Below are positions 37,245 through 49,637 of a stretch of 64,000 nucleotides of DNA, one piece after another. Below the pieces are notes generated by a model, which worked only from the letters and a program-made list of their open reading frames with translations, was not told the DNA's origin and did not search any database. The position numbers and the translations under genes are program-made. Numbering within the stretch: position 1 is the stretch's first letter; every line of letters starts with the position of its first letter. The stretch is from Isoetes taiwanensis. Its lineage: Eukaryota > Streptophyta > Lycopodiopsida > Isoetales > Isoetaceae. The stretch is taken from the NCBI GenBank assembly GCA_021234155.1, contig JAJEKV010000039.1, positions 7,763,077 through 7,827,076 of the forward strand, in the 5' to 3' direction.

Positions 37245-38270
37245 GGCAACCCTGATTGTGATCCTCATTTTATGCATCTATATGCACCCATGCTCTGCAC
37301 AACTAGAGAACCAGATGGCTCGTTTCTCCTTCCAGCAAACGTTAAGGTGGCATGAACCCATGGCCATTGTGTAGGCAAGGTTTAGAAGGCGTGAGTCTCA
37401 TATATTTACCACCTTCTGACAGTATACTATATGACGTTCCAGAGCAGCTCTTTGAAGAGGTAGGAACCCGGTCTCTTGCAAAAGAACTTGATATAGGACC
37501 ATGGACTTGACTTCCAAGTGCTCGAGTCAGAAGAGCTTTTCGTACCTATTTCAAGTCCTTCAAAGTGATAAGTGATATCACTGGCTCCCATATTTTCAAT
37601 CCAAGCAAAAGTACCGACTCCACCACCACCCTAAACAAGTGCGACTGAGGTGACCAGTCGTAAAGCCCTGATATATCATAGTTGCTTTGCATTGCATAGT
37701 CTTCCAACATGCTGTCATCCGTTGCTTAATACAAGTATCCCAATACGTGGTAGTAGTGAACTCCACTTCTAGTGTTTGTAAGTTTGCACTATTTCCACAT
37801 CTTGACCTTGGTAAGTGAAGCAAGAAAGTCTCTTTGCCTCGAAGATGAGACCAAGAGCACTTTGGTTTTGGCCAAATTGCTTTGCGTTCCAGTGGCCTGG
37901 CTCAAATTACTTAGTGCATTCAGATGTTGCTACGTACTTGCTGGGGTATAAACTAAGAGTTCTATGTCATCAGCATATATCAGTTGCCAGATGATATGGT
38001 CAGCAAGCCTGGACCATTCACGTCCATGATATGTAAGCGAGTCCTCAAGTTGATCGATGTATAATCTAAACAAAGTGGGAGAGGCCTTAGGACTCCAACA
38101 CTACCGTTGATATCTCGTTCTAATGGTGGCATTCGAGCTGAGCATATTTCATAGAGCATGTATACTGCATTTGCAACTGTTTGGGGATTTCCAACCACAT
38201 TTATCTTTTCTACAACTTTTCTCTAAGGACTGTGTCAAAAGCTTTGCCAAAATCCACAAAGCAGCAATAA
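37245..38270 (-). mobile_element. LINE reverse transcriptase core with YADD, minus strand
   Basis: On the minus strand, in several frames: AFDTVLREKL near 38240, PLERDINGSVGVLRP near 38110, LIYADDIELLVYTPA near 37970 (the YADD catalytic motif), QATGTQSNLAKTKVLLVSSSR near 37870, LEVEFTTTTYWDTCI near 37740 and KAF/L..RALG near 37500. The order matches the plus-strand copy next door, to which it aligns over the thumb and C-terminal segments down to about 37270. Stops and frameshifts show it is dead. It lacks the tail and zinc motif, so its 3' side is deleted or rearranged. Confidence 0.75.
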
Positions 38271-38885
38271 AAAAATTGTCTATGGAGACCAAAAAATCTA
38301 TGTAATCCAATACAAGAAGGAGCACAGGAAGACCATTATTGTCCAGGAATAAAAAACCCTAGCCTTGAAAGGTTTTGGAGGAAAAACCTTAGCAGTAATG
38401 AGTTCGCGGATTAATTGTACATTTGTACATGTCAATGTGTTGATGTAGGAACATAATTCGGCTTGTATGTCAAGAACCTCCAAGATACAGAAAAGGCTAC
38501 TGCTATTACTGCAGACCTCTGCAAGAGCACATGTAATGGTTGATAAGGCATAAGTAAATAGACATATCGACCTCGGATTACCGCAAATGCTAGGACAATT
38601 TGAAGTGTATTGCATTCATCTTCAATCTCTTCCATTTGGCAACATTCGCATATCCTGTTTTCGTGCTCTTCTCATGGAACCATCTCCCTTTTTCAATTTT
38701 GAGATTGTGTGCATTAATGTGAATGGACGCAATTGTTCTATATTTCTTCACATGCAAATGCGCTAATATATATTATTGTGGACCCCGGGCAAGCGTGGGA
38801 TTGATTTGGCTTTTGTAACATGATGTCTTGACCATCTCCAAAGTACTGGCATCCCAAAGGTTACCAAGGACGCATGTATGAAGAT
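38270..38885 (-). mobile_element. Nested LINE 3' fragment, minus strand
   Basis: It begins with the 3' terminal sequence (GTCTATGGAGACCAAAAAAT) and carries, near 38640-38560, a minus-strand frame EEIEDECNTLQIVLAFAVI and RGRYVYLLMP, the same C-terminal motif as the 36.6 kb copy. It abuts the RT core piece at 38270 in the wrong order for one element, so it is a separate insertion or rearrangement. The right border near 38885 is where similarity to the 35.2-35.5 kb copy stops. Confidence 0.6.
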
Positions 38886-41077
38886 ATTACTTCAGACATA
38901 TATAATGCGGCCTGCAACAAACAAAATGAGGCTGCGTGTTGTTGAAACGCCGATCGATCCAATGCGAAGCATAATAAAGCCATATCTTGCCGGAAAGAGA
39001 TATACGAGCTTCAAAATTTAATGAGAAAATGGTTGGGCATGGAGCTTTGAATGCATAAATAATCTCCACACAAGTTCCTGATATTAGCACAATCAAGAAA
39101 AATAAGATGGAAATGGATCTAATGGTTTTAACACGCATTAGAAGGAAACCAAGGCTTGAGTATCTATGGAAGGATTTGGTAAGTGGGAGCTGTGGAGAGG
39201 GCAGCTTGCTCCTTCTTCTATAAGCTGACTAAATGCTCGCTGCTCGCATTTCTCCATGAATATATTAGGAACCAAAGGCATCTAAGTATGACAAAAATAA
39301 ATGCAAGAAGCTCATATGTGCAGAACTTAAATTGCAGAAAGGAGCGGCTTGGTCTCCAAATCGATCTGGGTCTATGGGATATGCTTCTGGGCACACACTT
39401 TTTCAGACCTAAATAAGCAAGGGAAATGCATAAACCATGAAGAGTTGCCGGTTTCAAGAGGAATTTTCCCAAAAACTATTGTGGACATATGAGAATTTGC
39501 AAAAGAGATGACATATATATGTTCTTTTACAAATGACTTTGATACAACATCTATAAAAGGTCAAGATATGGAGATGGACATTTAGATGGTGCACGTTAGT
39601 GGGTGAGATTCCCCTAGCGGCAATGGCATGTAGGAGAAACCCTCAGCTGCAACTTTCTTTTGTGATAAAAGATAGGGAAGGATTCCACTAATGGCAGCAG
39701 CAATTAGTTATATTGGTGGCATCGGCTCCCTACCTGGCAAAAATCTAGCCCACGGCAATTAGCTTGACTTGACAGTTAAGGGAGAGCTTCCTCAGTTCAG
39801 TTTTGAGGATGGCATTTTGATAACTGCTAACTCTATAGTTGAATCGAGGGAGCATCGGATCTGAGATGATTGTCATCACTTGATTTGGTTTTCATAATTG
39901 AAACACAACAACTCCGCCAATGGAATCTCAGTCTAAGTCAAATGAATGGACACAAGTCGGATGGATATTTAGATGGTACAAGTTAGTAAGTCAAAGCATA
40001 GACACAAGTCATTTTCTAGTGTATTATCAAATTAATTTAAATTGTAAATTATATGGAATATATTTCCTCGTTTCATGAAGTACATGATGCTAAAAATACA
40101 TTAAACATTGCATATGGGATGTTCTCTAGTTTACATTTATTGCCAAGCCGAAAATATATTTAAGTTTCAACCCTCTTGCACTTACAAACAATATGTTTTT
40201 GCCATTTAAAAATGCCATAAGGCATCACTTTTGGCGTGTGCAAGCTTCATATATAAAATTGTTGCCTTGACATAGTAGACCATTAATGTTTCCTAGTGAT
40301 GATGACTATGAATATATCAAATGAGAGAACTTTAATGCGCTTACTCCAATCAAAGAGATCTAGAAGGTATCATTATGTTGTATGGTGTCTTGAAATTGAT
40401 TGGTTACATATAATTCAAGTGGATTAACTGTAGTCAACACTCTCAAAACCATTTATTTCTAACCTCTTGTTGCAATTTTAAGTTACAAGTACCTTGGAGT
40501 TGACACACTAGGGATTGCCCTATAATAATAGTAGATACAGAGTTCAACATCTAAATCAAATGACCATCAAAGTATGAGTTGCATCGCAAATAAAAAGGGG
40601 ACAAGCATGAGCATGCATCTATTTGGTGAAGAGATTTATTTCTCATGAAATAAGACCAGACTATAGATATATAGCTTTCAGTCACCTCACCTGTAGATAT
40701 ATAACTTGGACTAACCATTAGGCAAATATTAATTGCTTGGATCTTGCAATCTTATAATTTCCAGGATTATTTTATTTTGAACAAACTTTTGTGGGGCATT
40801 GTGCTCTTTACCATAAAGTGCTCCATAATTTATTTATATAATGTTGTCTCAATATCATGTTGGATGAAACTTGGGACCCTTGGCAATGTTCTCAGGAGGT
40901 TAGAATTGTTTATTTTAGTAGAGATCATATGGAACATATACATTTAGGACATTGGACTGGAAAACAGCTGGCATCCAATAGCTTTTGTCTCATTCTGTAT
41001 ATGGAAATAAATCTATGCACATTCTCCTCCTATGTACAAAATCTTGCCCCTAACAAAATTTTCAGTTTCATCTCATA
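38886..41077. other. Intergenic stretch without recognised gene
   Basis: The minus frame 39138-38887 starts with a signal-peptide-like stretch (MRVKTIRSISILFFLIVLIS) but matches nothing known and runs into the LINE border. Nothing else was seen. Confidence 0.45.
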
Positions 41078-42403
41078 TTATACTTTATCAACTGAAGTAA
41101 TCTGATCTATACTGTCCTCCACTATACTGGATTGGCTGAGGAAGTGTTGCCATCGGTCGAGCAGCAAATACAGAAAAATAAGATATCCTACTTGTACAGC
41201 AAATAAGATGTGGAAGATCTGCAGAGATAAATATTAGGTCTTCTGTTCAACAAAAAACAGAAAAATATGAGTTCGTTTTTTTTTAAATAACTTACCCTTT
41301 TTGCAGAAACAACTTTTAACCCTTCAAAAATATTGAAGCATCCTGATACAATGAGTGCCATGCCCAAAAACCAATGCAATAGGTACCAATATGGCCTCCA
41401 AGAACCTCCTCTGCAATGGAGAATGATTATTAATATTACTAGTAAGAAAGGTATTAGAAGTGCTTTGATTCTGTAGGCTTACTTTTTTGGCCTGATGATA
41501 CCAAGAATGACTGTGGTTACTAATATAGCAATGGCTACAAATCCTACAGCAACATGGGTATCTCCTCCTTTTCCACTTCCTCCTTCAGCTGTTAAAGCTA
41601 GCAACATTGCTACTCCGACACTGAGCACTCCATTAACCTGCAGGAAAATGCATTTAGTGCTCAGCATTTAGCGAAGTGAGATTTATGAGGCAACATCAAC
41701 AGAAAATTTCAGCAATAAATTGGAATGACTGCTATTCTATATCTGTTTATTAAACTAGAAAGAAACTAAATGAGTCTAATGACTACTACAGGCAAGATTC
41801 CTAAAGCAAATGAGAAACATGATTAGAAAGCGCTTAGGTCTGAGAATCAAAAGGTTGTCACACAGATCTAGTTACCTATCAACTGACTAAAAAGATATCG
41901 GCCAGCAGAACTCTCTTCAAGATTGAACACACAAACACAACTCAACTGTCTATAATGTAAAAGCTAAAGTCGAGGTGTAAAATAGATATAAAATAAGAAC
42001 AGGGCTCTTGAAGCAGAAGAGAAATTTCCACAAAGGAATCAAACCAATTTGCAGCTTAAATCCGACAATCAAAAGCTTGTCACAGGGTTCTAGAAGGTGA
42101 AACAACACAAATCTAGACACAAAACGGTAAGCGCAACTAAAGAACCACATAAGGGGATTCCATACTCGCCTGCAATGCTTTGTGGTAATAAAACCAGAAA
42201 AGAAACCTCTGTTGGCCATATTTTGCTACCAGCATTCCGGCCGGAAACAAGAGGCCAAAGGCAGCCCACATGAGTATGCCATGGGCGTAATAACTCCGAT
42301 TCACATGTTCATTTTCTTGCGCGGATCCAGCCCCTTCAGCAATCCCTGCCATAGCCACCAGAACAGCGCAAAAGCATGCCGATCTCATTGGAAAGGGCTC
42401 CAT
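41078..42403 (-). CDS. Cytochrome b561-domain membrane protein, copy 3 (4 exons, GC-AG intron 1)
   Basis: Minus-strand exons 42403-42170, 41637-41483, 41410-41296 and 41218-41078 give 214 residues. The reading frame is open up to an ATG at 42439 (226 residues), but the GATC..CCGTC promoter motif at 42453-42466 is then only about 15 bp away, so the inner Met (MEPFPMRSACF) at 42403 is preferred; it also gives a normal signal peptide. Heme-ligand histidines are H41 (AHGILMW), H74 (YYHKALQ), H106 (DTHVAVG) and H142 (YLLHWFLG). Intron 1 (532 bp) begins GCGAGT instead of GT; the neighbouring GT would put a stop into exon 2. Introns 2 and 3 (72 and 77 bp) are GT-AG. This is the most diverged copy: GILMW replaces GWLMW, the loop is Gly-rich rather than acidic, and the tail ends SVDKV. 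Likely a membrane electron carrier with changed surface loops. Confidence 0.85.
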
Positions 42404-42452
42404 ATTCCTCACCATAGCCGAAGAAATGGCACAGAGCATTTAAAAGGATAAT

Positions 42453-42466
42453 AGACGGCTGGGATC
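42453..42466 (-). promoter_or_regulatory. Shared promoter motif, b561 copy 3
   Basis: Minus-strand CGATCCCAGCCGTC lies about 50 bp before the preferred ATG (42403) and only 15 bp before the longest possible start. Its usual distance in the paralogues argues for the inner start. Confidence 0.5.
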
Positions 42467-42469
42467 GTT

Positions 42470-44614
42470 GGGCGCCCAAATGCCGGAGGGCCAGGATAGA
42501 GACGAGGCGTGTGCCGGCCTCATGCCCAGTTTTCTTTCCTGTATTTGGCGGCTATGTAAAGTAGTTACAAGGTTGCTTCTAGCCTACTTCTTTTTTCTAA
42601 ATTTTAATAAAGTAGGATTTTCTTATCAACATATGCTAACAGAAAGCATTACCAAGACCCCTGGCTTGGAAATTTTCTGGGTATAATTGGTAGGCTTCAC
42701 GATGGATCTAGGCTAGCCTAACAACTGCATACCCCCGCCCCCATCTTACTGGAAGTACTAAGAAAAATGACTAATTTTAACAGGAAAATTTCTTGCTTTT
42801 TTTATATTTCTACATTGTAATGTGAAATTTCAATTCCACACGGTAGCTTACAAGGCTTCCGGGAGAATTTTTTTAACCAACTTAACACCCCAATCCAATG
42901 TTTACCCTTTTCTTTTTCGAGATGTTTCTCAAGACTTGTGAATATACTTACCCTGACCTATAGCCACTATTTCAATAGGGGTATTCTTCTTCCTTGTTTT
43001 CTAATTTATTCCATTAATTCAGTCGTAATCTTAAAATAAACAAATGTTTTTATTAGGACCCGAACCTAGTTATTTACCCATTTAAATACGCGAAAATGTG
43101 CCAGTAGGACCACATTCATCTAGTTGTTTACTCATTTTGGTTTCATTGGAGACATTTCTTAGCAGGCTATTTTTGTCCAGTCATGTTGTGTATCATCAAA
43201 TGAGTTGTATTTAGTAAACTCGTAAAACAATTGTTAAAATCAACTTGTTTTACTATAGATGAAAAAGCATGTAAACTTGATGAAGACAAAGCGTTTTGTT
43301 ATCTCTCTTATTGTAAAATTTCTAGAATCATTCAGCGCTGCCATGCACCCTTTTACCAAGGCAAACAACAAGATAACCATCAAATGAGACCTTTGTGCTA
43401 GTAATGTCGCAGGCACATAGCATCTGTTATGCGACATCAATTAAACACGATGGTGTCGTCGTCTTCTCCGTCTAAAATACAATTTATTGCAGGATGTCTA
43501 AACTCATCGAAGGAATTTTTGGATTTTCATTAATTTTCTCAATCGTTGATGGGAAATTATGGACATCCAATGATTTAGGATAAACAAGGTTGTTGTGCAG
43601 GCAAGGTGGATAGGCTAGAATTTGAGACATTGCTATAGGGGGATTAGGCAACCCTGCTAAAAACGCCTCTTCTCCGTGGACGTTAAAAAATCTATTCTAT
43701 TCTATTCTATTCTTCGGCATGTATACATAATGATTTTGGACAAAGAAATTCTCCCAAAGTTCACACAGGCATATTGTATGGGGACAAAATATTGAACCCT
43801 CCTTTCAATGTCAATTAATGATTTTCGCATCCTCCAAAAATCATTAAAACCTAGGCTCACGTTGAATTGAAGGACCAGCTTCCAAAATGGCACATCTTGC
43901 TTTGAATCATCAAATCCGAACTGTCATAAACACCTACCTAAACTCGTACAATTATGAATTAATTCGTTCTTTGGTAGAAAATCTTATATAACCAACTCTG
44001 GCAATAGAAGCTAAGAAAACCTTCATCATCATCGACCTCTAGTGATTTGAAGCCCGAAGCATGTAGTCCAGACTTGGGTAAAAAACATACTAACATAAAA
44101 TTTGCATGCAACACAACGAAATTGGGGCTTCAAACTATATGACTCCACCAAAAAAGGCTACAACAGATAGCAAGGAAGTCCATGATGTGGACTACTCAAA
44201 GAAGGTTATGTTAGCAACAATGACTTCATAGCCAGGACGACGGTATTTCTTTTTCAAGCGTATATTCTCAAACCAAAATAAAAAACCTAACACTTCAACT
44301 AACTAATTGCCACTTAAACAAGGGGCAATCCAAACATGCCAATCTAATTAGGTATTACATTTACAATATGTATTCTCATGATATTCTTGTTCATATTCTA
44401 GTTCTTGACCCCAAAATGACAAATTGTGGTTCCTAGTAACTATGCAATGTTGTGGAATGGGCATTAGCCATGGTTATTCCTTGTACTGTAATCCATAACT
44501 AGAAGTGGAATGCCATTCTGGTAAACCCTAAAAGTGTTGAATTGCCGAGTAATCATTGCAATATTTGTGGTCATACACTCATGAAAGATGCAATGTCAAC
44601 AAAAGAATTAGAAT
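42470..44614. other. Upstream flank of b561 copy 3, no gene
   Basis: The first 60 bp (42470-42530) resemble the flank of copy 2 (CGTGTGCCGG against CGCGTGCCGC, read on plus). Beyond that only the LINE end at 43.64 kb and short frames. Confidence 0.5.
43640..43713 (+). mobile_element. Severely 5'-truncated LINE end
   Basis: TCTCCGTGGACGTTAAAAAA followed by five TCTAT/ATTCT units (43691-43713) repeats the last bases of the LINE at 36950-36995. Only the terminal tens of bases are present. Confidence 0.7.
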
Positions 44615-44830
44615 TTACAAGAAACTTATCGCGGCGGCCTATCGGCCGCCGCGAACGTTTCTCTTCCTCGACCCCATGTCCTCCACCTACGCAATCATTA
44701 GCGCTTGGGATGGGTCACCTTTCTATATTTGGTTAACATGACAACTCAAGTACAGGTGGGACTTGAACCCGCAATGTTGCCGGGGCTCGCCAGGTCCTTA
44801 CCCCGCGTAAGGGTCTGCGGGCGAACATTA
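44615..44830 (-). mobile_element. SINE-like element with tRNA-like B box and GC hairpin
   Basis: On the minus strand a B-box-like GGGTTCAAGTCCC (44770-44758) follows GC-rich sequence with a weak A-box candidate; about 115 bases on comes a hairpin with perfect 9 bp arms (44631-44639 and 44644-44652, loop of 4), then the end TTTCTTGTA. The terminal 40 bases, minus part of the hairpin, recur at 53219-53255. The spacing of A and B boxes is shorter than in a tRNA, so SINE status is tentative. Confidence 0.4.
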
Positions 44831-44849
44831 TCTCTAACATAGCTTTTTA

Positions 44850-45129
<280 letters not shown>

Positions 45130-45743
45130 CTGCATCCAAAGCATTAAGAAACATCAGAAGAAAACAAATATCATATTAAAGTATTGGCAGAATCCCATCT
45201 GACATTACAGGAACAACTCAAAGCTTTTTGTCGCATAGTTGCATACATCAGAAATGGGCAGCTTTCTTTTGGTTCAAATTGCCATTGGTGGAATTCAGAC
45301 AGCCCTCTATAGCTCAAATTGCCACCAACGGAATTTAATGCAACTTTTTGCGTTTTTTGTGCACATATTTTTCCATCCAAATACAATTTTTGTCATTACA
45401 ATATGGATCAAAGTAGCGGCCTTCTTCCGCTATGATCTAGTGGGTTCTTGAGAACAAATTATCAAGGTAATATGATGTTGCAGAATAAATATATTATTGC
45501 CAAGGCGAGAAAGCGCCTTTAGGCTTTCACATCAATAATTTGAGTTACGGTTAGTGGGCATAGTATGAACAAATAAAAGGTCGTAACTAAAGGTAATTCA
45601 TTTGCCCTGCATTGCCGCGACCTTGAATGAAACTCCATATGATGATCCCCAACCCTCCTTATTCTTCATTTTAAATTCAGTACCAACTCCTTCCCAAGCT
45701 CGGATCTTGACTGTCTAGCAAAGCGTCAAACCCTGGCAAGCGT

Positions 45744-45926
<183 letters not shown>

Positions 45927-46599
45927 AAGATGCTAGTAGGTATGGCTGCTTTTGCGCTTGAACATTGGAGAAGTGCTTTCATACTAATATGGCAGCCAAT
46001 GCTTCCAGGCAAAGAGCTTAACCATCTCCGTTCTTGGCACCATATGTCCCCATAGCTTCAAGAGTTAATGTATGTACAAATAAACAGGTCACATTTTTAT
46101 CAAGAAGTGCAGGAGGATACATTTCCTGCATTATGTCAACCACCTTAGTTCCAAAGTACGTTCAAGTGATTCATAGTTTTCTTTGCTAATACAAAGCTTT
46201 GTCTTTGTATATATTTTGCATGGCTAAATTTTGTTGCTCTGAATGACATTAAAGGCTTTAGAGAAGTTATCATTGTAAGTACATTGTAAGTTCATTTTAT
46301 CTTTTGTTTGGGTATTGAACCTGATTGCATAATGTTTTTTAATTTATGGCAAAGAACACAAGCTTTGTATCTGCTCGAGAAAGTTATAGTTGCAGTGTTT
46401 GGGGCTATTTTAAAAAATTGTTCTTAAACCGTGCATAACTGGCATTTTTCGATGGCTTAAGGTTCTGCAAAATGTGTATCTCTGCAATTTGTATTTGAGC
46501 TGCCTTGCCTGACCACATTCAGCAATGAAAGAGATCGAATGCTTCTTGAAGGTGCCTGCCCGATATCTACTTACTCGAAACCCATATTTTTACATCTAG

Positions 46600-47958
46600 A
46601 TTAAATATAATAATGCTCCTGATGAGCATGCCATTGCAAAAAGAATTAAGCACCTGCTGGTTACAGCAGGGTTTAAATCTGTTAAGTCTGTAACAGAGGA
46701 TCCAAAGAGGGGTTTAGATCACGGTGCATGGGTGCCCATGCTCTTGATGTATCCAAAAGCAGATATCCCCGTGTTTCAAACTGTTGACCATCTGTTGTTT
46801 CTTAACAATTCCATGATGTATAGTTGGCATTTGTATATTTCTGCATTGGTCTTGAATCCTTTAGATCATTGATGAAATGGAAGAACTGAAGTCCATGTTG
46901 TACAACTTTTAACACAATATTGTTTATAGCATATGTATCAGAAAGACAAAGCTTGCTCATGAAATTATGTTGCTGGATAACCCCTTCAATTCCAAGCTGG
47001 TTGTTAATAGAAATATCATGTGAGTAAGGAGATTTAAGGATGCCTTACATGTATAGTTTATACAGTTGCCCCATCATAATGGGCATTTGAGCATACGCAC
47101 TAATAATATAACAACAGTGTCATCCTTATTTGTCTCCTGATCTTGGAGTCAGATTCAAGTGAGACCGGTCATTTGAGATAGTCAAGGATTTGATAGATTC
47201 CAAAGACCACCATAGACCGTCTTTTTGCCTTCCTTATATCATTCTTTTGCTTCCACGCAGACAGATGATAAATTTAATTATCAACAATAGCGACTTTATG
47301 CAGACAATTCTTTCAAGTCTAAGAGGACAATTCTTGAATATCTCAACAAATGGGCTTATTAGGAACAAATTTAAATGATGTCCATTGATTAGAATTCGTG
47401 TGTCCTCCTGAATATGCCAAAAGCAGAGGCTGTGCAACTACGCGGGCTGGGACTAGAATGCGGTAGAATCAAACACTCCACTATCACTTGTGAAACCAGG
47501 CAAAAGATAGTTGGCCTTGTACTAACCACGATAACACAACAGAGGCTGTAAAGCTAAGCAGATAGTCTTAACGTTCTATGCCATATATTGTCTCTATTGT
47601 TTTTAAAGTATGACTTCTATTTGCTAGATTTGCTGGAAGGCTGCCCCTCACCGATAAAAAAAAAAAAAACTCGTGAGTGTTTCGTTTTTCGTAACATCAA
47701 CTTGACCAAGCTTGATCTTGCCTTTTCAGATAAAACATTGTTTTGGGGTACAAACTTCAAAAGAAAAACCATTTTAGTTCTGATAGTATGTATTATCACA
47801 GATACATGGATGTTGTGAATTACTTGCATAAGGCACCTCATGCCACCAGGAACCATCCAACCTCTAAACATTTACTGCCACGTATAGCTGCCTTGGAAGC
47901 AATAGGTGAAAATTGTAAGGCTAAAGCGTTGCATCGAAGTACTCAAAGTAATTGATAT
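46600..47958 (+). pseudogene. DODA/LigB-type extradiol dioxygenase relic
   Basis: At 46600-46780 the plus strand reads [25 protein letters not shown], then [20 protein letters not shown], the core motif of plant 4,5-DOPA extradiol dioxygenase-like (LigB family) proteins; an in-frame TAG sits just upstream, between YI and IKYNN. At 47806-47958 a separate exon-like block reads MDVVNYLHKAPHATRNHP and IGENCKAKALHRS, matching the conserved C-terminal part, and ends at a stop. The roughly 1 kb between them shows no coding similarity and probably includes an old intron and decayed sequence. The N-terminal HGSP region was not found. The His of GLDHGAW is kept, but the gene is broken and partial, hence a pseudogene or captured fragment. 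Confidence 0.8.
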
Positions 47959-48347
47959 GTTGCTGATTCGAATGCATCTGTGCTTGCTCGTACCCTTCCC
48001 AGTATCAGATCTTGACCTGTCTAGCAAAAGCGTCAAACCCCTCGCAATCTTGAACTAGTCGGTTTAACACAAATTCTTGAATGTCTAACCCGAGACACTA
48101 TCAAACTTTAACAAAGACAACATGGCATGTTCTTTTTACCTTTTATCCCAAACTCTAGCAAAATTTACAAAGATCTATTAGATCACTATCACTTGCAAAG
48201 CGTAACCCGATCACCTTCATCATCCTCGTTACTTCAAAAAAAAAAGGACCCATTAATAATGACCTAGGATTTGCATTTACCAATAATGACAACAGAAGTG
48301 AACCGATACTTACCATCAATTGAGGGATCCGATATGAATCAATATCT

Positions 48348-48450
48348 TCCAAACGCGTTGCTTAATAATAGATATAAGCTTAGAAATGCTTTGAACACCT
48401 TGGTTATGATAGATATAAGCTCGAAAAGGCTTTGAACACCGTAGTTTAAA
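48348..48450 (+). repeat. ~55 bp tandem duplication
   Basis: ATAGATATAAGCT..GAAA.. followed by GCTTTGAACACC occurs at 48368 and 48410. Confidence 0.7.
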
Positions 48451-49557
48451 AAGAAATTTATGAAATTTACACAACTTGTGTGGATAAATCTTTGTGATAA
48501 CTCACCACATTGAAACCTACGGATCGTCCCTTCCTCGCCTTCCAATTTAAAAGCAAATGCATTGGAGACGGAATTATTCGCTCAAATACATTCGGTGCAT
48601 GGCCAATCGGCATGAGCCTTGCGCGAAATGTCGCTATGTGGAAGAAAATTTGTCGAAGACTTGGGCATAGCAATGCATCAATAAAAGATCAATACCAACA
48701 AAGAGAACGAATCAGTATGTTTCTCCAAAAGAGCTCTGTTCCCAGATCAATCTTTCAATATTGGCATTTGCCGTCTCCTATCTAATAAGTTCGGCTCCCT
48801 TATTCACACGCATGCTGTCTTCTTCTGAATCAACACCCAAATCCCTGTCTGCAGGACCAACGAACCCAAACTCGAGTCAAGCCACTTCACTGCCTTCTGC
48901 TCTTTTCCTTGCCTCTTGTCTCCAGTTTTTTGCAAGAAATCCCTAGCCACAAGCTATCGGGGCCAAAAAAAAACCTGGCAGGCCCTGGAATCCCCTTCAT
49001 CAAAATTCCCACCTTCCCTGCTTACAGACAGAAGTACCTCTGCGAGAGTTAGGGCATGGCGGAGTAAAACAGGGCCCGACCATGTTCCTTGGAAGGAAAC
49101 TTCAGGCCGTGAAGCTGGCAAGACGTGGCCTACCTCACCCCTGTAAATATGTTGCAGATCCATTGCAATGCCTGTAAATCCCTTCAAGGCTTCAAGCCCT
49201 GCAAATCTCTTAAGGCCCTGCGAGTTCAAAGTAGATCCCTTGAAGCCCTGCGAATCTTGCAAATTTTTTGCCATTCTGGCAAGGCTAGGCTATGGCAGAG
49301 ATTGCTGCGCAGAGCTCTTTCCTGCAAGGCCAGGCTATGGCGATGGAGGTCCCTGCAAATACCATCCCCCAAATGCGGTAAATCCGGAAAAGCCCCGGCA
49401 GATCGTCGCCAAATCTGGCTTTGAAGACTCTGCAGATCTAAAGCCATTGCATTCTAGCCTTGTTGCTTGTGTTATGACCCTATAGGCTTTGAATGCATCC
49501 ACGTCAAGGCTGCTCATCTGCAAGGATTAACACCAATTTTCATTTGTTCGCGGAGTT

Positions 49558-49637
49558 CGCCAGAATGGGGCAGAGGAAGTGGAGAGTAGAGCTGATCTCG
49601 CCGGAATGGGGCAGAGGAAGTGGAGAGCAGAGAAGGA
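49558..49637 (+). repeat. ~44 bp tandem duplication
   Basis: CGCC.GAATGGGGCAGAGGAA followed by GTGGAGAG.AGAG occurs twice. Confidence 0.85.

Noticed and set aside
38887-39138. Minus-strand frame with signal-peptide-like start
   Set aside because: No recognisable mature domain, no homologue remembered, and it runs into the LINE border.
44625-44660. Hairpin considered as a second Helitron 3' end
   Set aside because: Neither strand has CTRR-T within about 15 bases at the right distance; the nearest CTAAT on the minus strand is 19 bases away and is not shared with the 53.2 kb copy.
44750-44800. Possible tRNA gene, because of GGGTTCAAGTCCC on the minus strand
   Set aside because: No anticodon arm or acceptor pairing can be formed; a SINE-like origin fits better.
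48954-49274. 106-codon minus-strand frame in the GC-richer part
   Set aside because: Loose repeats of CTGCAAATC-type words explain the open frames on both strands; no domain seen.
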